Shown here: positions 32,354 to 40,300 of the stretch, in pieces
Numbering within the stretch: the first letter of the stretch is position 1
How the letters are laid out: each line of letters starts with the position of its first letter
The notes under the pieces: generated by a model
Told to the model about the DNA's origin: nothing
Seen by the model: only the letters and a program-made list of their open reading frames with translations
The model's database searches: none
Source of the DNA: Gemmatimonadota bacterium
Lineage (GTDB): Bacteria; Gemmatimonadota; Gemmatimonadetes; Gemmatimonadales; GWC2-71-9
Length of the DNA stretch: 47,023 bases
Direction: 5' to 3'
NCBI GenBank assembly: GCA_003222115.1
Contig: QHUL01000062.1
Coordinates: 1-47,023, forward strand
Made by a program: the position numbers and the translations under genes

Positions 32354-35300
32354 CTAGTGGTTGCGGGGTGCCTCGCCGCCGTGGCGGCCGCCGAATGGCT
32401 GCACGGCGGCGCTCCGGCCTGGGCCTGGGCCTCGGCTGCGGCTGGCCTCGCGGCAGCCGCGCTCGTGGCGCCGCGTCCGTCCCGGAGCGCGGCGGCCGGA
32501 TGGCTGCGGGATCTGCGCGCGCGGCGGCTCGCCAGCTGGGCCCGCGTCCTGGCCGTGCTGGCGTGCCTCGCCCTCGGTGCCGTGCAGCTCGTCGGTCTCT
32601 TCGAGGCGCGCCGGATCGAATGCTGCTGGACGGACCTGTTGGGGCGCCGGATCGCGGCCGATTCGGCCGACCTGAAGGCGGCGCTCGGGCAGGCGGTGGC
32701 GGAGGCGCGGCGCCTGGCGGAGCGGGGGCGAACGGCGGCGTTGCTGCCGGCGGAGGCGCAGTTCGCGCCGCTGGCGAGCGCGGTCACGGCGGGGTGGCTG
32801 CCCGCCATCGAGCGGGGCGTCATGGTCCTCGGCGCGGACGGGGAGCCGCAGGCCTGGGCCGGCCGCCATCGCTTCGTCCCCGCGCGCGACACCGCCGAGC
32901 TGCGGTCAGTCATCACTCCATTCTACGTGTCTCTCGAGGCCCGGCGCCAGACGCGCGACGGCGGCACGGCCGTGGGGACCGTGCTGCTCCACGCCGCGCC
33001 GGCTGCGGCGGGCGGCGGGGGCGCCCTGAGCGAGGCGTTCGCCCGCGCGCACGACGTCGCTCTGCGCTTCTACGCGCCGAGCGCAGCGCCCGCGGATCCG
33101 AACGTGTTCGACTACGCGTCGCCCCACGGCCCGACGCTGTTCAGCGTCCGGTCCGTTCCGCCGTTGCAGGGGGACGCCAAGGTGGCCGCGTTGCGCCGCG
33201 CGGCCCAGCGCACCGGCCTCGCGCTGGGAGCCGTGCTGCTCTGCCTCGTGATCGCGGCGCCGCCGGGGCGGTGGCGCTGGGTTGTCGTGGTCGCCGCCGC
33301 GTGGGCGCTGGCGCGTGCCCCGCTCGGGCCGTACGTGCGACCCGCGACCCTGTTCTCGCCCGCCACGTTCTATCGCCCCCTGCTGGGGGTATTCAGCGCC
33401 TCGGCGGGATCGCTGGCCGTGCTCAGCCTCGTGCTGCTGCTGGCCGCCGGGCTGCTGTGGCGCCGGGGGATCGGACGCCGCTGGTGGACGGTGGGCCCGG
33501 CGCTGCTGCTCGTGGTGGAGGCGCCGTACCTGGTGCGCTACCTCGGGCGAGGGATCGCGCCACCCGCGCGCGGGGTGAGTCTCCCGGTGTGGCTCTCCTG
33601 GGAGGCGGCGCTCGCCCTGGCGAGCATGGCGCTCGTCCTCGTGGCCGCCGCGCTGGTCCGAGGACGGGAGGAGCCGCAGCGCGTGCGGTGGACGCTGCCC
33701 GCGGCGTGCGGCTGGGCGGCGCTCGCGGCGGTCGCTGGATTGTGGCTGTGGCAGCCCTATGGTGCGTGGCCCGAGTGGTACACGTTCGTGTGGCTGCCCG
33801 CGCTGCTCGGCGCGATCGTCCCCGCGCCCCGCCGCTGGGCCGTCGCCGGCATCGCCGTGGTGGCCGGGACGGCCGCCGCCCTGGTGACGTGGGGCGCCGC
33901 GGTCGAAGGACGCCTCGCCCTCGCAGCGCGAGACGCGCAGGCGCTCGGCCAGGAGGGCGACCCCGTCGCGCTCGCCGGGCTGGAGCGTCTGGCGGCCCAG
34001 CTCGCGGTGCCGCCGGCACCGCGCGCCGCGAGCGACCTGTACGCCCTCTGGCTCGCCGCGCCGCTCGCGGGACAGGACTATCCCGCGACCCTCGCCGTGT
34101 GGACGCCCGGCGGGCTGCCGCGCGCCGAGCTGCGGCTGGCGGCGCTCGACCTGCCGCCGCCGCTCGTCGCCGCGCTGGTGCGCTCCCCGGCGACCGCGCG
34201 CGGCGCCCGGGTGGAGCGGCTGGAGCGCATCCCGGGAACGCACTACGTGCTGGTCGCGCCGCTCCCGTCGGGGGACGTCCTCACGGTGGGTGTGGGCCCG
34301 CCGACGCGCCTCATTCCGGCCGATCGCGTCGCCCAGTTCCTCCAAGGCCAGGGGCGGGTCTCGCCCCCGTACGCAATCTCGCTGTCGCTGCCGGAGCAGG
34401 GCCCGGCGCGGAGTGCCCGCGTGGACTGGACCCGGGAGGGATGGGCCGTGCGGGGGGACCGCCGGGTCGAGCTGCCGGACGGCGTGCGTCACGTGCACGT
34501 CCGCGTGGACCTGCGCGGGCCGTGGGCGCTCCTGGTGCGGGGCGCGCTGGTCGTGCTGCTGGACATCGCGCTTGGCGCCGTGTGCTGGCTCGCCGGGCTC
34601 GCGCTCGGCGACGGCTGGACGCCCCGGGTGCCGCCGGTGATCTCGGCGCTGCGCACCAGCTACCGGGCGCGGCTCACGGCGGCGCTGATCGCCTTCTTCG
34701 TGCTCCCCCTGTTCGGGTTCGCCGCGTGGAGCTTCGCCCGCCTGGCCGACGAGGCCCGGCGGGCCGGGGACCTGTTGATCCTCCGGACGCTGCGCGACGC
34801 TGCGCCATCAGCCGCTGCGCTCCCCTTCGATCGCCCGGACGCGGTCGCCCGCCTGATCGTGGACGTGGGCGACCAGCACGATGCGGACCTCTGGCTCTAC
34901 CGGGACGGCGTACTCGCCGGTACGAGCGCGCCCGTGCTCAGCGACCTGGGGCTCGTGGACGCGTTTCTCGACCCGGCGGTGTTCGTGCGGCTGGCGTTCC
35001 AGGACGAGCTGGAGATGACGGCGGACGGCCGCACCGCCGGCCGGCCGACCCGCGTCGGGTACCGGGTGGTGCGCGCCGGACCGCCGCAGCAACAAGCCAT
35101 CCTCGCCGCGCCGCAGTTGCTCGACGATGAGGGGGTGCGCCAGCAGCAGGAGGATCTCGTCCTGGCACTGATCCTCGCCACCGTGGCGGGGCTCGCTGCG
35201 GCCGTCTATCTCGCGGGCCTCGTGGGCCGGGGTCTCGCCCGCCCGGTCGCCGCGTTGCGCGACGCCGCGATCGCCGTGGGGCGCGGCGCCGCGCCGCCCG

Positions 35301-36415
35301 GCTTCGCGCCGGGCGCGCCCCGGGAGTTCGCGCCGGTGATGTCGGCCTTCGAGCGGATGGCGGCCGACGTGCGCCGCAGCCAGGCGGCGCTGGAGGAGGC
35401 GCGGCGCCGCACCGCGCAGGTGCTGGCCAACGTGGCGACCGGCGTGATCGCGGTGGACGACGGGTTGCGCGTGACCATGGCCAACGCGCGCGCCGCCGAG
35501 CTGCTGGGCGCGCCGCTCGAGCCGGGCCACCTCTTGCCCGCCGCGGCCCCCCCTGACTGGCGCCCGGTGTGGGAAGCGGTGAGCCGGTTCCTCGCGGCGG
35601 GCGGCGACCGGATCGCGGAGCGCGAATTCGAGATCGGCGGCCGCCAGATCCGGGTTCAGCTCGCGCCGCTCGGCCCGAGTCCCGACGGCTGCGTCGTCGC
35701 GCTCGACGACGCGACCGCGTTCACGCGCGCGGCGCGCGTGCTCGCGTGGGGCGAGATGGCGCGCCAGGTGGCGCACGAGATCAAGAATCCCCTTACCCCC
35801 ATCCGCCTCGGCATCCAGCACCTGCTGCGCACGCGGCACGCCGCCCGCGGGGCGAAGGATTTCGACCTAACGCTCGAGGAGACGGCAGAGCGGATTCTCG
35901 CCGAGATCGACCGGCTGGACGCGATCGCCCGCGCCTTCGCGCGGTTCGCGTCGCCCGTCGCGCCGGAGGAAGCCCCGCCCCTCGAGCCCGTTGACCTCCA
36001 CGCCGCGACGCGCGAGGTGGTGCAGCTGTACGCGCTCGGTGGGAAGGAAGCGGGCGCGCGAGTGGAGATGGTGGGCGACGCCGGCCCGCCGGTCCTCGCC
36101 CGCAAGGACGAAGTGAAGGAGGTGCTCGTGAACCTGCTCGAGAACGCGCGCCACGCCGGCGCGCGGCGCATCGTGGTCCGGGTGACCGACGGTGGCCGCC
36201 GGGTGGCGGTGGAAGACGACGGCGGGGGCATTCCGGAAGAGTCGCTCGCGCGCGTGTTCGAGCCGTCGTTCTCCACCACCTCGAGCGGCTCGGGTCTCGG
36301 CCTCGCCATTGCGAAGCGGCTGGTCGAGAGCTGGGGAGGCGCGATCGAGCTCACGAGCACCGTGGGACGTGGAACGACCGTCGCGATCCGGTTTCAGGCG
36401 GGCGCCGCCCGCTGA
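32336..36415 (+). CDS. Very large membrane sensor histidine kinase (NtrY-like)
   Basis: About 1359 aa. The first half has 10 or more membrane helices with extracytoplasmic loops, then a sensor region between two further helices (residues ~790-945) and a HAMP-like segment. A PAS domain follows (~1025-1130, VLANVATGVIAVDDGLRV). The kinase has H1147 in the H-box VAHEIKNPL, the N-box NLLENARH (N1270), G1 EDDGGGIPEE and GSGLGLAIAKRL. The H-box style and PAS placement resemble NtrY. No response regulator is adjacent, so it is an orphan. GTG 32336 has GAGGG 7 bases upstream; GTG 32357 would avoid overlapping the divergent gene. The ligand is unknown. Confidence 0.85.
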   Translation: MQRIAHLVVAGCLAAVAAAEWLHGGAPAWAWASAAAGLAAAALVAPRPSRSAAAGWLRDLRARRLASWARVLAVLACLALGAVQLVGLFEARRIECCWTDLLGRRIAADSADLKAALGQAVAEARRLAERGRTAALLPAEAQFAPLASAVTAGWLPAIERGVMVLGADGEPQAWAGRHRFVPARDTAELRSVITPFYVSLEARRQTRDGGTAVGTVLLHAAPAAAGGGGALSEAFARAHDVALRFYAPSAAPADPNVFDYASPHGPTLFSVRSVPPLQGDAKVAALRRAAQRTGLALGAVLLCLVIAAPPGRWRWVVVVAAAWALARAPLGPYVRPATLFSPATFYRPLLGVFSASAGSLAVLSLVLLLAAGLLWRRGIGRRWWTVGPALLLVVEAPYLVRYLGRGIAPPARGVSLPVWLSWEAALALASMALVLVAAALVRGREEPQRVRWTLPAACGWAALAAVAGLWLWQPYGAWPEWYTFVWLPALLGAIVPAPRRWAVAGIAVVAGTAAALVTWGAAVEGRLALAARDAQALGQEGDPVALAGLERLAAQLAVPPAPRAASDLYALWLAAPLAGQDYPATLAVWTPGGLPRAELRLAALDLPPPLVAALVRSPATARGARVERLERIPGTHYVLVAPLPSGDVLTVGVGPPTRLIPADRVAQFLQGQGRVSPPYAISLSLPEQGPARSARVDWTREGWAVRGDRRVELPDGVRHVHVRVDLRGPWALLVRGALVVLLDIALGAVCWLAGLALGDGWTPRVPPVISALRTSYRARLTAALIAFFVLPLFGFAAWSFARLADEARRAGDLLILRTLRDAAPSAAALPFDRPDAVARLIVDVGDQHDADLWLYRDGVLAGTSAPVLSDLGLVDAFLDPAVFVRLAFQDELEMTADGRTAGRPTRVGYRVVRAGPPQQQAILAAPQLLDDEGVRQQQEDLVLALILATVAGLAAAVYLAGLVGRGLARPVAALRDAAIAVGRGAAPPGFAPGAPREFAPVMSAFERMAADVRRSQAALEEARRRTAQVLANVATGVIAVDDGLRVTMANARAAELLGAPLEPGHLLPAAAPPDWRPVWEAVSRFLAAGGDRIAEREFEIGGRQIRVQLAPLGPSPDGCVVALDDATAFTRAARVLAWGEMARQVAHEIKNPLTPIRLGIQHLLRTRHAARGAKDFDLTLEETAERILAEIDRLDAIARAFARFASPVAPEEAPPLEPVDLHAATREVVQLYALGGKEAGARVEMVGDAGPPVLARKDEVKEVLVNLLENARHAGARRIVVRVTDGGRRVAVEDDGGGIPEESLARVFEPSFSTTSSGSGLGLAIAKRLVESWGGAIELTSTVGRGTTVAIRFQAGAAR

Positions 36416-36498
36416 TTTCGTGACCGGGCTCACGCCGGGCGTGGCGCCAATGGCGAACCTTATTAACCTTGTCACCGGCACCCTTCTCGGGGAGAACC

Positions 36499-37848
36499 GT
36501 GCGCACATCGGTCGTGGGGTTCGGGCTCGTCGCACTCGCCGTCGGCTGCACGGCGCCCGCCGCCGCGCAGGGCTTGTTCACAGACGCCCGCCGCATCGGG
36601 ATGGGTGGGGTTTCGGTGGGGCGCTCGGGGAGCGTGAGTCGCTTCAACGCCGCCTACCGCGCCGTCCCCGCGCGCTCGGGGCTGGAGGGCCAGCCCAAAG
36701 TGACGATCCCCATTCCGCTCGGCTTGATCCAGTTCTTCCACGATCATCCCATTTCCCACCTCGGTGACGACCCGACGTTCAACCCCGACTCGACGGGATT
36801 CAATCCGGTCGAGATCCTCAACCTGGCGCTGAACCTGCCGCTGTTCTACGAGGTGAAGAAGGCGCCGACGCCCACGAACGACGTGACTATCGGGATCGGA
36901 GAGAACTTCTTCCAGGTCAACCTGGGCCAGTCGGCGATGCTCGTCCCGCTAGACGAGTTCGGCCTCGGCTTCTCGAGCCGCCCCCTCGATCCCGGGATCA
37001 GCATCAAGGGCGTCCGTGTGAGCGTGATGGGCTGGCTCCACACCGAAGCGGGATTCCAATTGGGAGACACGCTGCTTGGGTTCCTGCATGACTCCGTGCC
37101 CGCGGAGCACAACGCGCCCTACGAGGTACAGACCGATGGAATCGTAGAGGGCGGGTTCGCGCCGACCATCGGCTATGCCGGCCGCGTTTGGGGCGACACG
37201 GCGAGGGGCATCTACCTCGGCGGCGCCGTGCACTATTATCTGGGCGCTGGGTACGCCACCGTGAACGGCCTCGGCGGCTTTACCACCACGTCCGCCCCCT
37301 TCTTCGGCGGCGCGACCCCGGTCACGCTCGATGGGCGCGGCTTCAGCCAGTACTCGAAGCCCGGTCACAAGCTGGGTCACGGCGTTGGCGGTGACGTCGG
37401 CGCGGTTTGGGTTTCGGGCCCGCTCGAGCTCGGGGTCGGCGTGAACGACATCGGGGCGACCATCACCTGGCCGGACACGCGTCAGGATAGCGTCTTCTAT
37501 CACGACTCCCTGTACTCCCGGACGTTTCAGCCCTCCGTCGAGACGAAGACCAAGCTCCCGGTTTCCTACGTCGCGAACCTCGCCTACACGATCGGCACGA
37601 CGACGCTGGCCGCCGACCTGGTGAACAACGGGCGGGGGACGACGCTGCACCTGGGTGGCGAGAAGCGGCTCGGCCTCGTCGCCCTGCGCGGGGGCGTGTC
37701 ACGCGACCAGCGCAAGCGGCTGGAGCTCGGATGGGGCGGCGGCGTGCGACTCGGCGGGGTGTCCCTCGACCTCGGCTTCTGGACGCACAGCAATTCGCTC
37801 TCCAACGAGCGCGCCATCACGATGGCAACCTCGCTCTCGATTTATTAG
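36499..37848 (+). CDS. Outer-membrane beta-barrel protein (unassigned)
   Basis: 449 aa. The signal peptide ends ...APAAAQ and is followed by GLFTDARRIGMGGVSVG, an opening common to FadL/TraF-like or DUF5723-type barrel proteins. The rest alternates strands and turns (GIYLGGAVHYYLGAGY, GGEKRLGLVALRGGV) and ends in a Tyr (ATSLSIY), fitting a C-terminal barrel strand. GTG 36499 is preferred because GGGGAG lies 4 bases upstream. TTG 36469 is an alternative. The 80-base gap before it includes TATTAA (36461-36466), a possible -10. The lipoprotein gene follows after 9 bases. Confidence 0.72.
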   Translation: MRTSVVGFGLVALAVGCTAPAAAQGLFTDARRIGMGGVSVGRSGSVSRFNAAYRAVPARSGLEGQPKVTIPIPLGLIQFFHDHPISHLGDDPTFNPDSTGFNPVEILNLALNLPLFYEVKKAPTPTNDVTIGIGENFFQVNLGQSAMLVPLDEFGLGFSSRPLDPGISIKGVRVSVMGWLHTEAGFQLGDTLLGFLHDSVPAEHNAPYEVQTDGIVEGGFAPTIGYAGRVWGDTARGIYLGGAVHYYLGAGYATVNGLGGFTTTSAPFFGGATPVTLDGRGFSQYSKPGHKLGHGVGGDVGAVWVSGPLELGVGVNDIGATITWPDTRQDSVFYHDSLYSRTFQPSVETKTKLPVSYVANLAYTIGTTTLAADLVNNGRGTTLHLGGEKRLGLVALRGGVSRDQRKRLELGWGGGVRLGGVSLDLGFWTHSNSLSNERAITMATSLSIY

Positions 37849-37857
37849 GGAGGCACG

Positions 37858-38427
37858 ATGAAAGCGAAGTGGCTCGGGGTGACACTGCTCGTGGCGGTGG
37901 CGGCCGCGTGTGGGGAGGGGCACGCCATCTTCAGCATCGACGTCTACAGCTTCATGACGGGGACGGGCAGCGACACCCTGAGGGTGCCACCCGACCCGCT
38001 CCCGGGCCTGCCGCCCGCGAGCCCGCCCGTTCAAGACTCGATTATTCCGATTGGGGTGGATCTGCCAAGCGCGATGAGCTCGTCGATCGTCGACACGGTG
38101 CTCGTGAATGGAAGCCTCGATGTGACGCATTCCACAGGCACGGGCACCTTCTCGTACGAGGTCTTCTTCTCGAGCAGCTCCGACCCGGCCGTCGTGTACG
38201 CCGCCACGCCAGCCCTGACGGTCGGTCCCGCCCCGATTCCGGGAACGGGGCCCGTTCCCATTACTTCGCAGAACATCGCCGCGGTGGTGGGGGACGCGTT
38301 CAAGGGGTCTGGATTGTACGTCGGGATCCGGGTGACCATGTCCAACACCGGCGCCACGAACCTCCAGGCCACCTTCAAGCTCACCGCGCTGCAGGCGAGG
38401 ATCGTCTTTCAGGACAAGATCTTCTAG
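37858..38427 (+). CDS. Lipoprotein, unknown
   Basis: 189 aa. The signal peptide has a lipobox (VAAAC, Cys18). The mature part is Ser/Thr/Pro-rich and beta-like, with STIVDTV-type and TFSYEVFFSSSS strands and a late GLYVGIRVTMSNTGATNL strand pair. GGGAGG lies 4 bases before the ATG. It probably forms a transcription unit with the barrel protein upstream, perhaps as its periplasmic partner (inference). No recognised family. Confidence 0.72.
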   Translation: MKAKWLGVTLLVAVAAACGEGHAIFSIDVYSFMTGTGSDTLRVPPDPLPGLPPASPPVQDSIIPIGVDLPSAMSSSIVDTVLVNGSLDVTHSTGTGTFSYEVFFSSSSDPAVVYAATPALTVGPAPIPGTGPVPITSQNIAAVVGDAFKGSGLYVGIRVTMSNTGATNLQATFKLTALQARIVFQDKIF

Positions 38428-38442
38428 TCAAGCCACGCGGGT

Positions 38443-38448
38443 TATATT
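38443..38448 (+). promoter_or_regulatory. Candidate -10 box for a leaderless ispG message
   Basis: TATATT stands 6 bases before the ispG GTG at 38455, and no Shine-Dalgarno sequence is present. Transcription starting about 7 bases after the box would begin at the GTG itself. No -35 match is seen. Confidence 0.4.
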
Positions 38449-38454
38449 GGACCC

Positions 38455-39669
38455 GTGACCGCAAATCACCGCAGACACGCGGCCGTCGTCGACGTCGGCG
38501 GCGTGAAGGTGGGCGGCGCCCACCCGATCGTCGTCCAGTCGATGACCAACACCGACACGGCCGCCGTGGACGCGACCGCAGCGCAGGTGCGCGCCCTGCA
38601 TGAAGCGGGGAGCGAACTGGTGCGCGTCACGGTCAACAACGACGAGGCCGCGCAGGCCGTCCCCGATATCGTCGCACAGGTGGACGTGCCCGTCATCGGC
38701 GACTTCCACTACAACGGCCACCTCCTGCTCACGAAGTACCCCCGCATGGCCGAGGCCCTCGCCAAGTACCGGATCAACCCGGGGAACGTGGGCGCGAAGC
38801 GGCGCGACGAGAACTTCCGCACCATCATCGAGGTGGCGCTCGCCCACGGGAAGCCCGTGCGCATCGGGGTGAACTGGGGGAGCCTCGACCAGCAGCTCCT
38901 CACCGAGCTGATGGACGAAAACGCCCGCCGCTCCGACCCGCTCGAGGCCCGCGAGGTGACGATCGAGGCGATGGTGCAGAGCGCGATGCGCTCGGCGGCA
39001 CTGGCGGAGGAGTGCGGGCTCGCGCACGACCGGATCATCCTTTCCGCCAAGGTCTCCGGGGTGCAGGACCTCGTGGCGGTGTACCGGCGGCTCGCCGAGC
39101 GCTGCGACTATCCGCTCCACCTCGGGCTCACCGAAGCGGGGATGGGGAGCAAGGGAATCATCGCGAGCACCGCGGGGCTCGCCATCCTGCTGCAGGAGGG
39201 GATCGGCGACACCATTCGCGTGTCGCTCACGCCGCGGCCCGGCGGCGACCGCACCGAGGAAGTGCAGGTGGCGCAGCAGGTCCTCCAGTCGCTCGGCCTG
39301 CGCAGCTTCACGCCCCAGGTGTCGGCGTGCCCCGGCTGCGGCCGCACCACATCGACCTTCTTCCAGGAGATGGCCGACGACATCCAGACCTACCTGCACG
39401 AGCAGCGGCCGATCTGGCGCGAGCGCTATCCCGGGGTGGAGTCGCTCACGGTGGCCGTGATGGGGTGCGTGGTGAACGGCCCCGGCGAGTCGAAGCACGC
39501 CGACATCGGCATCTCGCTCCCCGGGACGTTCGAGGAGCCGAAGGCCCCGGTGTACGTGGACGGGCGGCTCAAGGTGACGCTCAAGGGCGACACGATCGTC
39601 GCCGACTTCCTGAAGATCCTCGAGGAGTACGTGGACAGTCGCTTCGGCGCGGGCGCGCCGGTGCGCTGA
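38455..39669 (+). CDS. ispG: 4-hydroxy-3-methylbut-2-enyl-diphosphate synthase IspG
   Basis: 404 aa, the short bacterial form. It converts MEcPP to HMBPP in the MEP isoprenoid pathway using a [4Fe-4S] cluster. Diagnostic stretches are [10 protein letters not shown] near the N-terminus, [20 protein letters not shown] and the HLGLTEAG barrel segment. Cluster ligands are C292 and C295 (ACPGCGRT), C338 ([10 protein letters not shown]) and E345. The start codon is GTG with no ribosome site but a close TATATT box. Isoprenoid supply fits the polyprenyl-phosphate glycosylation genes earlier in the window, although they are not adjacent. It converges on the secreted protein gene at 39680. Confidence 0.95.
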   Translation: MTANHRRHAAVVDVGGVKVGGAHPIVVQSMTNTDTAAVDATAAQVRALHEAGSELVRVTVNNDEAAQAVPDIVAQVDVPVIGDFHYNGHLLLTKYPRMAEALAKYRINPGNVGAKRRDENFRTIIEVALAHGKPVRIGVNWGSLDQQLLTELMDENARRSDPLEAREVTIEAMVQSAMRSAALAEECGLAHDRIILSAKVSGVQDLVAVYRRLAERCDYPLHLGLTEAGMGSKGIIASTAGLAILLQEGIGDTIRVSLTPRPGGDRTEEVQVAQQVLQSLGLRSFTPQVSACPGCGRTTSTFFQEMADDIQTYLHEQRPIWRERYPGVESLTVAVMGCVVNGPGESKHADIGISLPGTFEEPKAPVYVDGRLKVTLKGDTIVADFLKILEEYVDSRFGAGAPVR

Positions 39670-39679
39670 CCCTGCTTCC

Positions 39680-40300
39680 TCACGGGGGCGTCACCCGGTA
39701 AACGGGGTGGATCTCCCACAGGGCTCGCACCGACGAATTGCAGCGGCCGTGCCCGCCGTCAGTCTCGTCGCCCCGTCTTCCCCCCCGGCGATGCTGCCCG
39801 TCGAAGAACGCGGTGCCGGTGACCCGCACCAGCGCGGACTGGTCGAGAGCGCCCCCTTTGCGGATCTTCCGGCCGCCGAGCAGCGAGTCGAGCGCCGCTC
39901 GCGCGAGCGCGTATCGCGAGCCGTACTTGGGTGCCGGGATTTCCACGACCACGCAGGAGTCGACCGGGCTCGCGGCGCCCTCAGTCAGCTCGATGTGCCA
40001 GTCGCCGTCATCCTTCACCTTCTCCACCCGCCGCACCCAGCCGGTGAGGGCGAAGACCTGGAGCTCGCGGTCGGCACGGGGAGCGCAGCGGTCGCGTGAT
40101 GCGATGTTCGGTGCCGCCCAGCCCGCCAGGATCGCCGTGACCGACGTAGGGTGGGGGCTGAGGGCGGCGAGTGAGGTGTCGGTCTTCTGCGACCAGCGAT
40201 AGTGCGGCTCCCGGCACTGCGGCGCCGCCCCCGGCACCCCGGGCCGGAGGCTGGCCAGCGCCAGCGTGGCGAGGACGGCTCCAGCTTCAGGCCGTCGCAC
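39680..40300 (-). CDS. Secreted OB-like protein, unknown
   Basis: 206 aa. A hydrophobic N-terminus (VLATLALASL) fits a signal peptide. The central segment (VFALTGWVRRVEKV, then GDWHIELTEG, then VVVEIPAPKYGS) looks like the small secreted OB-fold/nuclease-like domain seen as ...GDxHLxL...E-P. The region after it contains FFDGQHRRGGRRGDETDG and ends in ALWEIHPVYRV, as in that domain type. The GTG at 40300 overlaps the end of the Ppk1 fusion by 14 bases, so it may be translated from that message. The catalytic residues of a nuclease are not evident. Confidence 0.6.
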   Translation of the reverse strand: MRRPEAGAVLATLALASLRPGVPGAAPQCREPHYRWSQKTDTSLAALSPHPTSVTAILAGWAAPNIASRDRCAPRADRELQVFALTGWVRRVEKVKDDGDWHIELTEGAASPVDSCVVVEIPAPKYGSRYALARAALDSLLGGRKIRKGGALDQSALVRVTGTAFFDGQHRRGGRRGDETDGGHGRCNSSVRALWEIHPVYRVTPP

